Source of the DNA: Fidelibacterota bacterium
GTDB taxonomy: Bacteria > Pseudomonadota > Alphaproteobacteria > Rhodospirillales > Rhodospirillaceae
Assembly: GCA_947476895.1 (NCBI GenBank)
Contig: CANJRX010000001.1
Span: 434,865-498,864, forward strand
Reading direction: 5' to 3'
DNA: 64,000 nt
Part shown: in pieces, positions 8,404 through 17,516 of the stretch
Position numbering within the stretch: the first letter of the stretch is position 1
How the letters are laid out: the number at the start of each line of letters is the position of its first letter
Program-made: the position numbers and the translations under genes
The notes under the pieces: generated by a model
Told to the model about the DNA's origin: nothing
Databases searched by the model: none
The model's input: the letters and a program-made list of their open reading frames with translations, nothing else

Positions 8404-9333
8404 ATGTCCTCAGGGAAATACCGGCTCGTTACGCGCAGCGATTTTGATGGCCTTGTTTGCGCGGCTATCCTTAAGGAACTGAACATGATCGATGAGATCA
8501 AGTTCGTCCACCCGAAGGACATGCAAGACGGAGTGATTGAAATCACCAACCGCGATATCACGACCAACCTTCCTTTCGTGGAAGGCGTGCATCTTGCGTT
8601 CGACCACCATGAAAGCGAAACCATTCGTGTTGGCAAAAAAGACAATCACGTCATCGACAAGCACGCGCCCTCGGCGGCCCGTGTGGTCTATGACTATTAC
8701 GGCGGCAAAAAGAAGATCCCGCGCATTTCCGATGCGTTGATGGAAGCCGTCGACAAGGGCGACGCCGCCCAGTTTAACAAAGACGAAGTACTCAACCCGC
8801 AAGGGTGGGACCTTATGAACTTCATCATGGACGCGCGTACCGGCCTTGGCCGTTTCCGCGAATTCACGATCTCCAACTACCAACTCATGATGGAACTCAT
8901 CGACAAGTGCGTGCAGATGTCGGTGGAAGACATTCTGATGCTGCCCGATGTGGTCGAGCGTGTGGACCTTTACGTCGAGCACGAAACCAAAGCCAAAGAC
9001 CAGATCAAGCGTTGCACCACCGTGCACAAGAATCTCGTGATTCTCGATTTGCGCGATGAAGAAACCATCTGGGCTTGTAACCGCTTCCTGATTTACGCGC
9101 TGTATCCTGCCTCCAATATCTCGATCCACGTCATGTGGGGCCTGAAGAAGCAGAACACTGTGTTTGCCATCGGCAAGTCGATCTTCGACCGCTCCTCCAA
9201 GACCAATGTCGGCGAGCTGTGCTTGAAGTACGGCGGCGGCGGTCACCAGGCGGCGGGCACCTGTCAGGTTCCCAACGACATCGCCGAAAAGACGCTGAAA
9301 GACATCACCGAAAAGATCAACAAGGACGGCTAA
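8404..9333 (+). CDS. DHH-family phosphoesterase
   Basis: The start is the ATG with GAGGGGAG seven bases upstream, giving 309 residues; an in-frame TTG 36 bases earlier has no ribosome site. The N-terminal DHH domain shows the metal-binding pattern Asp13-x-Asp15 in SDFDGLVCA and DHHES at 67-71. The C-terminus has the DHHA1-type glycine motif GGGGHQAAGTC. Such enzymes hydrolyse phosphodiester bonds, for example in oligoribonucleotides or cyclic dinucleotides. Substrate cannot be decided here: it lacks the PAS and GGDEF domains of GdpP and resembles NrnA-like exopolyphosphatase/nanoRNase proteins only in general layout. It stands alone and is followed by a terminator. Confidence 0.85.
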   Translation: MSSGKYRLVTRSDFDGLVCAAILKELNMIDEIKFVHPKDMQDGVIEITNRDITTNLPFVEGVHLAFDHHESETIRVGKKDNHVIDKHAPSAARVVYDYYGGKKKIPRISDALMEAVDKGDAAQFNKDEVLNPQGWDLMNFIMDARTGLGRFREFTISNYQLMMELIDKCVQMSVEDILMLPDVVERVDLYVEHETKAKDQIKRCTTVHKNLVILDLRDEETIWACNRFLIYALYPASNISIHVMWGLKKQNTVFAIGKSIFDRSSKTNVGELCLKYGGGGHQAAGTCQVPNDIAEKTLKDITEKINKDG

Positions 9334-9357
9334 GCCGATACCTTGTCGGGCAATGAT

Positions 9358-9392
9358 GTGCCGCCTCTGGTTTTGGAGGCGGCACTTTTGTT
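9358..9392 (+). terminator. Intrinsic terminator after the DHH phosphoesterase
   Basis: A 10-bp perfect stem GTGCCGCCTC / GAGGCGGCAC with an 8-base loop is followed by TTTTGTTT. It starts 25 bases after the stop codon. Confidence 0.85.
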
Positions 9393-9419
9393 TGTGAAGC
9401 CCATTTTCTATAAAACGTC

Positions 9420-10547
9420 ATGACTGATACGCCGCTACAACGTTATCGCGCGCTGGTCGCCGCCGGAGAGCTGAAAAGCGATCCGGCTCAAGAGTTGGCG
9501 GCGGAAAAGCTTTCAAGCTTGGCCAATGCCCTGAAGGGCTATTCTCCCAAAAGCGGCAAGCGCGGCTGGATGGATCGCTTCGGCTTAAAGGCGCGCGACG
9601 AAGCGCCCCCACCGCAAGGCCTGTACCTTTACGGCGGCGTCGGGCGCGGCAAGTCCATGCTCATGAATATGTTCTTCGATACCGCGCCGATTACGGCCAA
9701 AGAGCGCGTGCACTTCCACGCTTTCATGCGTGACATTCATCTGGAAATTCATCGCCGCCGCCAGATGCCGATGTATGCGGACGAGGGCGATCCCATTCCC
9801 GGCATGGCGGACGGCATCGCCGACAATACGACGTTGCTCTGCCTCGATGAGTTGGAAGTGCGCGACATCGCCGACGCCATGGTGGTCGGGCGCCTGTTTC
9901 AAAAACTCTTCGACCGCGGCGTGGTGGTTGTGACGACCTCTAATCGTCACCCCGATGATTTATATAAACACGGCCTGCAACGTGACCGCTTTGTGCCGTT
10001 CATCGGCATCATCAAAGAAAAGCTCGACGTGCTGGCGCTGGAAGCTGCGCAGGATTATCGCTTGGGCCGCTTGGCGGGGCAGGCGGTTTATTACACACCA
10101 TTGGGCCTTGCGGCAGACACCGCGCTCGATGCGGCTTGGGCGCGCCTGACCGATGATGCGCCGTTGAAACCGGACTATGTGCAAATGCCCGGACGGCGCA
10201 TTGCTGTGCCGGCGGCAGCCCACCAAGTGGCGCGCTTTACCTTCAGCGATTTGTGCGAGCAGCCTTTAGGGCCCAGCGATTATCTTGCCATCGCCGCGCA
10301 GTTCTCGACGGTGATCCTCAAGGATATTCCGCAGATGAACGAAGACAAAAAAGATTCCGCGCGGCGTTTTGTGACTTTGATTGATGCGCTTTACGAACAC
10401 CGCACGGCGCTGGTGTGTTCAGCGGCGGCTCTGCCCGACCAGCTTTACGTCGGGCGCGAAGGCAGCTTCGAATTTAACCGCACGGCGTCACGCCTGATTG
10501 AAATGCAGGCTGCTGATTACATCAAGCAGCGACACGTAGAAGCTTAG
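9420..10547 (+). CDS. zapE: Cell division ATPase ZapE (AFG1-like)
   Basis: The 375-residue protein is an AAA-type ATPase of the AFG1/ZapE family; in E. coli ZapE associates with the constriction ring. The Walker A motif is GGVGRGKS at about 72-79 within GLYLYGG, followed by the family segment HFHAFMRDIH, the Walker B LCLDELEV and the sensor-like VVTTSNRHPDDLY. Length fits bacterial ZapE. Its TAG stop overlaps the stop of the convergent ChaN-like gene by four bases. Confidence 0.9.
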   Translation: MTDTPLQRYRALVAAGELKSDPAQELAAEKLSSLANALKGYSPKSGKRGWMDRFGLKARDEAPPPQGLYLYGGVGRGKSMLMNMFFDTAPITAKERVHFHAFMRDIHLEIHRRRQMPMYADEGDPIPGMADGIADNTTLLCLDELEVRDIADAMVVGRLFQKLFDRGVVVVTTSNRHPDDLYKHGLQRDRFVPFIGIIKEKLDVLALEAAQDYRLGRLAGQAVYYTPLGLAADTALDAAWARLTDDAPLKPDYVQMPGRRIAVPAAAHQVARFTFSDLCEQPLGPSDYLAIAAQFSTVILKDIPQMNEDKKDSARRFVTLIDALYEHRTALVCSAAALPDQLYVGREGSFEFNRTASRLIEMQAADYIKQRHVEA

Positions 10548-11584
10548 AGCGTGCACTGATTCCGATCGCGGGTTTCCATCTGCTTCTTGATCGCGGCGCT
10601 CATTTCCTCGTCGCTGGCGTAGAAGTCCGGCAATGGGCGCAGCATCAAAATAAACGTGCCGGTCTTAGCGAGCTTTGGTGAGACATCCAGACGGTTGAGA
10701 TCATCTGGAAACTCGGGGTTTACCACCGCGATTTTCAAGTTCGGCATGCGCAGTTTCAGGCGCTCAACGGTTCCCAAAAATGACTCGGCATGGAACGAAC
10801 CGGTAAGGTGAACGACTTTGCGCCCGGGGTTCTTCTGTAAATGCAGCGCGATGGATTCCGCCATAGTGTCGTCGCGCGTCACTTGTGCAGCAAAGCTGCG
10901 CAAAGCCGTGTCGCTGGGTGGCTTCCGCTCAACAGGTTTTTCTTTGGACTCATCACCGCCGTGGCCGGCATCCCCGCCGGCGAAACCTAGGAACTTATCT
11001 TTATAAGCGCCATCGTTCGTATTGATCTCGGCTGCGGCCCAGGCGCGTTGTTCGGGCTTCAGGCGCGCGAGCATGCCCGCACCTTCTCGGCCTACACAGC
11101 GCACGACGTCTTCGGGCGCATTGGCGGCAATCACCGGCAGCTTGTGATCTTTGGCGTATTCCACCAAGGGCCGATAGCTCGTGGTGTAGTTGGCCCAAGC
11201 GCGGGCTTTGCTCGCGAACGGCGTTTCACCGATTTTTCCGGCAAGATAATCATCAAGCGTCGGCTGCACATCGCGCTCGAACTGCTCGAGAGATAAACTC
11301 AAGGCCGGCGCGCGTTCGTGGATGTCGCGGAACAACGCCATCTCTGCCAGATGATTGCCGGGATGCTGATGCGCTTCGCCGATAAAGATCACGTCATAAC
11401 CGGCGAGAATCTGTGCGGCGTTCCCGACAGACACACGCTGAGGCGTGTGGGCGCCAGCATCAGTACGAATCAAAACAAAGGATGTGAGATCAGGCAGCGA
11501 CGCGCCGCTCCCATTGCCGGACGGCATCGTGGCGCAAGACGTCAGCAGAGCCGCAACAACCAAACCAGCCAACCGGCGCTTCAT
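10544..11584 (-). CDS. ChaN-family lipoprotein
   Basis: The protein is 346 residues from the chosen ATG; GTG two codons upstream is an alternative, and AAGGGA lies 9 bases before the ATG. The N-terminus is a lipoprotein signal with lipobox LLTSC. The ChaN (haem-binding, erythromycin-esterase-like fold) family marks are VIFIGEAHQHPGNH near 90, SLEQFERDVQ, VIAANAPEDVVR and VVHLTGSFHAES near 260. ChaN proteins bind haem or are linked to iron uptake in some bacteria, but no iron gene is nearby. It lies 15 bases downstream of the six-cysteine/LytM gene on the same strand, so co-transcription is likely. Confidence 0.85.
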   Translation of the reverse strand: MKRRLAGLVVAALLTSCATMPSGNGSGASLPDLTSFVLIRTDAGAHTPQRVSVGNAAQILAGYDVIFIGEAHQHPGNHLAEMALFRDIHERAPALSLSLEQFERDVQPTLDDYLAGKIGETPFASKARAWANYTTSYRPLVEYAKDHKLPVIAANAPEDVVRCVGREGAGMLARLKPEQRAWAAAEINTNDGAYKDKFLGFAGGDAGHGGDESKEKPVERKPPSDTALRSFAAQVTRDDTMAESIALHLQKNPGRKVVHLTGSFHAESFLGTVERLKLRMPNLKIAVVNPEFPDDLNRLDVSPKLAKTGTFILMLRPLPDFYASDEEMSAAIKKQMETRDRNQCTL

Positions 11585-11599
11585 GCTCACGTGTCCCTT

Positions 11600-12694
11600 C
11601 TACTGCGCCCGGCGTTCGCGCATGACGGTGCGCGGATCGATCTGATTGCCGTCCCGCAGCAACTCAAGATGTATAAAGCGCCCAGCGCCCGGATGCTCGC
11701 TTTCAACCCACTGCGGTTTACCGAGCGTCACCGCGGCCTCCACGCGTTGGCCGGCCACTGCGCCGGTGCGATCGACGAGTGCGAACTTCGCCATCATGTT
11801 GGACTGGCGATCTTCGCCCTGTAACACCACCCAATCATAAAGCGGCACGTCGGGATATTTCAGGCTGCGTCTGATGATCATGCCGGCAAACGGTGCGGCC
11901 ACAGGCTGATTGGGCAAGCCCATCATGATCTCGAGACCCGGGTGAGGGTAGTCGTCGCGCCCCGGCTCGCGCGGCGAGGCCCAAACCTGTTTGACGTCCT
12001 TGGCGAAGACATCGCGTTCGCGCAGATTTTTCACGAATAGGCGACAGGGTCCCCAGGCCGCCGTACGGAATTTGCGCTCGCAAGCCGCCGCACGCGACGA
12101 CGACCAGGCGATGATGTGCCAGCCACCCGATTTTTCTTGGCCCGCCGTTTCGCGAAAGAACGCCGACATCCGGTACACCAAGCCGCTGACGTAAGGCTCG
12201 GGGATATCGACAATCAATTCGTAAGCGCCGCTGGTGTAGGCGGGAATCTGGTCATAAGCCGGCGCGCCGCTGGTTTGCGGACGCACGGTCTGAAACCGCG
12301 CGGCTGGAATCATCCCGCCATCATATATGTGTAGCGCGAAGGCCTCGGGCATCAGGCGCTCGAAGGGAAGCGTCCACGGTTCTTTTAAAACGTCGGTATC
12401 TAAAGTATCCGGACCGGGGTAGCGCTCAGGGATGTGCTCGAAACCCACCTGTGTGCAAAGCTGGGGCGCATCGTAAAGCACGCAGGCCAAATAGGTTTTG
12501 AGCGCGCAAAGGGGCGTTGTACCTGGCCCGCCGCACGGCTGGGCCAGGTCGGACGCAGAACTTTCGGCCGCATCGCCAGCCGGACGAGTCCACAAACTGG
12601 AGTCGGAAACGCCGGCCGCGGCCGCGTTGCCAGCGGCAAAAAGCCCAAGAAAGAGGGCGGTAATGGCGGCTTTCAGCCCGCTAGCCACACGCAT
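11600..12694 (-). CDS. Secreted six-cysteine domain protein with degenerate LytM/M23-like C-terminus
   Basis: The protein has 364 residues and a signal peptide ending GNAAAA near residue 27. Residues about 50-222 carry six cysteines (54, 63, 71, 80, 205, 217), a PWTL motif at 106-109 and a GAYELIV segment. The same order of cysteines and motifs is seen in the gene at 24712-25317, so this is a shared domain. Residues about 250-355 resemble an M23/LytM peptidase core (HPGLEI at 251, PVAAPFAGMI, QRVEAAVTLG, FIHLELLRDG at 340), but the usual zinc ligands are incomplete: Glu255 stands where Asp is expected and Phe340 where the first His of HxH is expected. A non-catalytic, peptidoglycan-associated role is inferred. 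It is upstream of the ChaN-like gene. Confidence 0.7.
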   Translation of the reverse strand: MRVASGLKAAITALFLGLFAAGNAAAAGVSDSSLWTRPAGDAAESSASDLAQPCGGPGTTPLCALKTYLACVLYDAPQLCTQVGFEHIPERYPGPDTLDTDVLKEPWTLPFERLMPEAFALHIYDGGMIPAARFQTVRPQTSGAPAYDQIPAYTSGAYELIVDIPEPYVSGLVYRMSAFFRETAGQEKSGGWHIIAWSSSRAAACERKFRTAAWGPCRLFVKNLRERDVFAKDVKQVWASPREPGRDDYPHPGLEIMMGLPNQPVAAPFAGMIIRRSLKYPDVPLYDWVVLQGEDRQSNMMAKFALVDRTGAVAGQRVEAAVTLGKPQWVESEHPGAGRFIHLELLRDGNQIDPRTVMRERRAQ

Positions 12695-12745
12695 GACAAC
12701 CCGTCCCTATCGTCCCTAAACGCCGCCCGCCCGCAAAAAGCTTAG

Positions 12746-13909
<1,164 letters not shown>

Positions 13910-13935
13910 ATTCATAAGTAGAGAACGGAACGTCA

Positions 13936-15135
13936 ATGAACATTCATGAGTACCAAGCAAAGCAGCTGCTGAAAAAGTACGGCGTCCCCGTGCTCGACGG
14001 CGGCGTGGCTTACACTGCCGAAGAAGCTGAGAAAGTCGCGCAAGGCCTGAAATCCAGCGTCTTCGTCGTGAAATCGCAAATTCACGCGGGCGGACGCGGC
14101 AAGGGCACCTTCAAGGAAGCTGCTGCCGGGGGTAAGGGCGGCGTACGCGTCGTCAAATCCGTCGCCGACGTCAAAGAAAACGCGAAGCAGATGCTCGGCA
14201 ACACGCTGGTCACAATTCAGTCGGGCGCCGAAGGCAAAAAGGTCAAGCGCGTCTATATCGAATCCGGCTGCAACATCGCACGCGAACTTTATCTCGCGCT
14301 GCTGGTGGACCGTGCCAATAGCCGCGTCACCGTCATGGCCTCCACTGAAGGTGGCGTGAACATCGAAGACGTTGCGCACAACACCCCGGAAAAGATCTTT
14401 TTCCAAAGCTTCGATCCGGCCACCGGCATCCAAGGTTTCCACTGCCGCAAGATCGCCTTCGCGCTGGGCTTGAAGGACACGCAAGTAAAGTCCTTCACCA
14501 AGCTTTTGATCTCGCTCTACAACGCGTTCATCGGAACCGATGCGTCCATGCTGGAAATCAATCCGCTGGTCGTGACCACCGACGGCGATGTTCTGCCGCT
14601 CGACGCCAAGATGAACTTCGACACCAACGCGCTCTATCGTCATCCCGAAATCGTCGAGCTACGTGACGAAGACGAAGAAGACCCGATGGAATTGGAAGCT
14701 TCGAAGCACGACCTCAACTACATCAAACTCGATGGCTCGATCGGTTGCATGGTCAACGGCGCCGGTTTGGCCATGGCGACCATGGACATCATCCAGCTGT
14801 ACGGCGCGGCTCCGGCCAACTTCCTCGATGTCGGCGGTGGCGCTACCAAAGAACGCGTCACCACCGCGTTCAAGATCATTCTTTCGGATCCGAACGTTGA
14901 AGGCATCCTGGTGAATATCTTCGGCGGCATCATGCGCTGCGACGTTATTGCCGAAGGTGTGGTCTCTGCCGCGCGCGAAATCAGCCTGAACGTTCCGCTG
15001 GTTGTGCGCCTGGAAGGCACCAACGTCGAATTGGGCAAGAAAATCATGGCCGATTCAGGCCTGCCCATCATCTCTGCTGACAATCTTGCCGACGCCGCCC
15101 AGAAGGTGGTCAAGGCCGTGAAGGAAGCTGCCTAA
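13936..15135 (+). CDS. sucC: Succinyl-CoA synthetase beta subunit (ADP-forming)
   Basis: SucC forms the nucleotide-binding part of succinyl-CoA synthetase, which makes ATP or GTP from succinyl-CoA. The 399-residue length is typical. The start [19 protein letters not shown], the ATP-grasp segment [13 protein letters not shown] near residue 54, EINPLVVT near 211 and [16 protein letters not shown] near 330 are classic family marks. Its stop TAA overlaps the sucD ATG by one base, giving tight translational coupling. Confidence 0.97.
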   Translation: MNIHEYQAKQLLKKYGVPVLDGGVAYTAEEAEKVAQGLKSSVFVVKSQIHAGGRGKGTFKEAAAGGKGGVRVVKSVADVKENAKQMLGNTLVTIQSGAEGKKVKRVYIESGCNIARELYLALLVDRANSRVTVMASTEGGVNIEDVAHNTPEKIFFQSFDPATGIQGFHCRKIAFALGLKDTQVKSFTKLLISLYNAFIGTDASMLEINPLVVTTDGDVLPLDAKMNFDTNALYRHPEIVELRDEDEEDPMELEASKHDLNYIKLDGSIGCMVNGAGLAMATMDIIQLYGAAPANFLDVGGGATKERVTTAFKIILSDPNVEGILVNIFGGIMRCDVIAEGVVSAAREISLNVPLVVRLEGTNVELGKKIMADSGLPIISADNLADAAQKVVKAVKEAA

Positions 15136-16010
15136 TGGCCGTTCTTATTAATAAAAACACCAAAGTCATCTGCCAGGGCTTCACCGGCAGCCAAGGGACT
15201 TTCCACTCCGAGCAAGCGATAGCTTACGGCACGCAAATGGTCGGCGGTGTTACGCCGGGCAAAGGCGGCACCAAGCATCTCGACCTGCCGGTGTTCGATA
15301 CCGTTGCCGAAGCCAAGAAGGCGACGGGCTGCGATGCGACCGTGATCTATGTTCCGCCGCCGTTCGCGGCAGATGCGATCCTCGAAGCCATTGACGCTGA
15401 AATCCCGCTCGCGGTTTGCATCACCGAAGGTATTCCGGTGCTCGACATGGTGAAAGTCAAACGCGCCCTTCAGGGCTCCAAGACTCGCCTCATCGGTCCG
15501 AACTGCCCGGGCGTCATCACGCCGGGCGAATGCAAAATCGGCATCATGCCGGGCCACATCCATCGCCGCGGCAAGATCGGCATCGTGTCGCGTTCCGGCA
15601 CGCTGACCTATGAAGCCGTCGCGCAGACCACCGCGGCTGGCCTTGGTCAGACAACCTGTATTGGTATCGGCGGCGATCCCGTCAACGGCACCAACTTCAT
15701 CGACTGCCTTGAGCTGTTCCTGAACGACGATGAGACGCAAGGCATCATCATGATCGGTGAAATCGGCGGCACGGCCGAAGAAGATGCGACCGAGTTCTAC
15801 AAAGCTGCGAAAAAGAAAAAGCCCATCGTCGGTTTCGTCGCGGGTGCCACGGCACCTCCGGGACGCCGCATGGGCCACGCCGGCGCCATCATCTCGGGTG
15901 GTAAAGGCACGGCAGCCGCGAAGTTCGAAGCCATGAAGAGCGCCGGATTCCTGATTGCGGATTCGCCGGCCTCGCTCGGCTCCACGATGGTCAAGGCGAT
16001 GAAGGGCTAA
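15135..16010 (+). CDS. sucD: Succinyl-CoA synthetase alpha subunit
   Basis: SucD binds CoA and carries the phosphohistidine intermediate. The 291-residue protein shows the CoA-binding [11 protein letters not shown] at 14-24, the [20 protein letters not shown] block at 121-140, SRSGTLTYE, and [14 protein letters not shown] with the active-site His248. Its start overlaps the sucC stop. The stop codon lies in the loop of a perfect hairpin. Confidence 0.97.
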   Translation: MAVLINKNTKVICQGFTGSQGTFHSEQAIAYGTQMVGGVTPGKGGTKHLDLPVFDTVAEAKKATGCDATVIYVPPPFAADAILEAIDAEIPLAVCITEGIPVLDMVKVKRALQGSKTRLIGPNCPGVITPGECKIGIMPGHIHRRGKIGIVSRSGTLTYEAVAQTTAAGLGQTTCIGIGGDPVNGTNFIDCLELFLNDDETQGIIMIGEIGGTAEEDATEFYKAAKKKKPIVGFVAGATAPPGRRMGHAGAIISGGKGTAAAKFEAMKSAGFLIADSPASLGSTMVKAMKG

Positions 16011-16021
16011 CAGCCCTTCAT
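15999..16021 (+). promoter_or_regulatory. Hairpin enclosing the sucD stop codon
   Basis: ATGAAGGGCT and AGCCCTTCAT pair perfectly over 10 bp, with a three-base loop that contains part of the TAA stop. No T run follows, so it is not a clear intrinsic terminator. It may protect the 3' end of the mdh-sucCD transcript or reduce read-through into the next genes. Confidence 0.45.
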
Positions 16022-16048
16022 CCTTCCTACTTCAATCTGGTGATTATA

Positions 16049-16582
16049 ATGTTTCAACGACTCCTTGTTGCGGCCCTCTTGTTTGTGGCTGCGGCGGTTT
16101 GCGCCGTCCCCGCTTCGGCACAAGATACTTCACGCCTGATGATCGGCGCCGGCGTGTTCGGCTTCGGTGTAGCGAGCGAACCAAAGAATGCTGAAGGCCG
16201 CATTCAATACCGTTTCGCGAAAGGCCTCTTCGCGACCAACGGCGTGTTCCGCGGTTTCAAGCCGATCATCGGCTTCGCTGCGCAAACCAACGGCTCGCAG
16301 TTCGGTTATGCCGCGCTGGCAGCGCCCCTTGTGTTCGGCCACGAAGATCGTTGGGAAGTCGTGCTGGAAGGTGGTCCGGGTTACTATCGCCCGGGCAGCA
16401 GCAAGCTCAACTTGGGCGGCGACTTTGAATTCCACGTCGCCATTGCAACCAGCTATGCAATCAATGACAGCGGCCGTATCGGCATCGGCATCTATCACAT
16501 CTCCAACGCCAACTTTCACAAGAAGAACCCGGGCGTGAATTCGATCCTGGCCAGCTACACGTTCGCCTTCGACGGACCTTGA
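16049..16582 (+). CDS. PagL-like lipid A 3-O-deacylase / acyloxyacyl hydrolase family protein
   Basis: The 177-residue protein has a signal peptide ending VPASAQ near 25 and the alternating pattern of a small outer membrane beta-barrel. The C-terminal motif YHISNANFHKKNPG at 149-162 matches the PagL signature with His150 and Ser152 of the catalytic set. In Pseudomonas PagL the third residue is a Glu 14 residues after the His; here that place is Asn164, so activity is uncertain. PagL removes the 3-linked acyl chain of lipid A. An in-frame GTG nine bases upstream is an alternative start, and no strong ribosome site is visible. The stop overlaps the TTG start of the sulfotransferase-like gene. 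Confidence 0.75.
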   Translation: MFQRLLVAALLFVAAAVCAVPASAQDTSRLMIGAGVFGFGVASEPKNAEGRIQYRFAKGLFATNGVFRGFKPIIGFAAQTNGSQFGYAALAAPLVFGHEDRWEVVLEGGPGYYRPGSSKLNLGGDFEFHVAIATSYAINDSGRIGIGIYHISNANFHKKNPGVNSILASYTFAFDGP

Positions 16583-17253
16583 TCCTCGCTAAAGACAAGC
16601 GGTTCATCTTCGTGCATGTGCCCAAGGCGGCGGGCACGTCCATCAACAGCGCGCTTTCGATGCACGATGTATTTTTCCCGGTGCGCAGCGGCAACGCTGC
16701 CGCCCGGGTGAAACACGCTGAGTCTGCTGGCCTTTCGCCGGCGACGGCGCAGTTGGGCGAACACGCGACAGCCAAGCAATTCGCCGCCGCGTTGGGTGCG
16801 GACGATTACAAAAATTATTATTCCTTCGGCTTTGTGCGAAATCCGTGGGACGTGGCGGTGTCGTGGTTTCACTACCGCTTGATCAATGCGCAGGTCGCCG
16901 GTCACAAAGAAGCCGAGGCCGCGGGAAATTTTCAGGCCTACGTGCGCAAACATCTCACCGGACCGGAAGCCCGGCGCTGGGTCGGTTTGCAGTATCCATT
17001 TCTGGTGGATGAGACCGACGCCGTCGCCGTGAGCTTTGTCGGGCGTTATGAAACCCTCACGCAGGATTTCGGGACGGTCGCGGCGCGGCTCAATATTGCG
17101 ACTCTCGAGCTCGATCATTTCAATCAGAGTTACCACCCTACTTGGACCCAGCTTTACACGCGCGAGACCTTCGAAATCGTGCACGCCCTGGTGGCCACCG
17201 ACGCCAAACTGTTCGGATACCCTTCGGATCCGGCCTTTTACGGCATCAATTAA
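16579..17253 (+). CDS. Sulfotransferase family protein
   Basis: The 224-residue protein shows the two nucleotide-binding segments of PAPS-dependent sulfotransferases: the 5'-phosphosulfate loop FVHVPKAAGTS at 11-21, with Lys16 as expected catalytic residue, and the 3'-phosphate motif GFVRNPWDVAVSW at 84-96 with Arg87 and Ser95. It has no signal peptide or membrane helix, so it should act in the cytoplasm on a glycan or lipid carrier. The likely start is TTG overlapping the TGA of the PagL-like gene (TTGA), implying coupled translation. A shared role in envelope modification is inferred. The acceptor cannot be predicted. Confidence 0.75.
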   Translation: MILAKDKRFIFVHVPKAAGTSINSALSMHDVFFPVRSGNAAARVKHAESAGLSPATAQLGEHATAKQFAAALGADDYKNYYSFGFVRNPWDVAVSWFHYRLINAQVAGHKEAEAAGNFQAYVRKHLTGPEARRWVGLQYPFLVDETDAVAVSFVGRYETLTQDFGTVAARLNIATLELDHFNQSYHPTWTQLYTRETFEIVHALVATDAKLFGYPSDPAFYGIN

Positions 17254-17390
17254 TTCTCATAACTACCAGATTTTAATATATAAACTGCCGAAATTGGTAG
17301 GGACGCCCCGGTGTTGCGGCCAATTGTCCGTACATCATGACCCTGTCAGGGTTCTGTCATTTTGGCATGTCGGCTCTGCCCTCTAAGTCG

Positions 17391-17419
17391 TTGTCGGCAA
17401 CAGACTATTCGTCTATTAC
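17391..17419 (+). promoter_or_regulatory. Candidate sucA promoter
   Basis: TTGTCG (17391-17396) and TATTAC (17414-17419) are spaced by 17 bases, each matching four of six sigma-70 consensus bases, about 100 bases upstream of the sucA start. The 263-base gap also contains CTACCA/TGGTAG arms but no other clear signal. Confidence 0.3.
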
Positions 17420-17516
17420 TAAGCCGTATTGGCCGCCTGTGCTGCAAGGCCCGCTCCCAGGGTCCGCCGGGCGCCCGTTTTGGGACCTCATTTCGGTACC
17501 TTTAAGGACTTCGCCC

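Noticed and set aside
11600-12694. Active M23 endopeptidase
   Set aside because: Two of the usual zinc-ligand positions hold Glu and Phe, so catalysis is unlikely, although the fold is probably kept.
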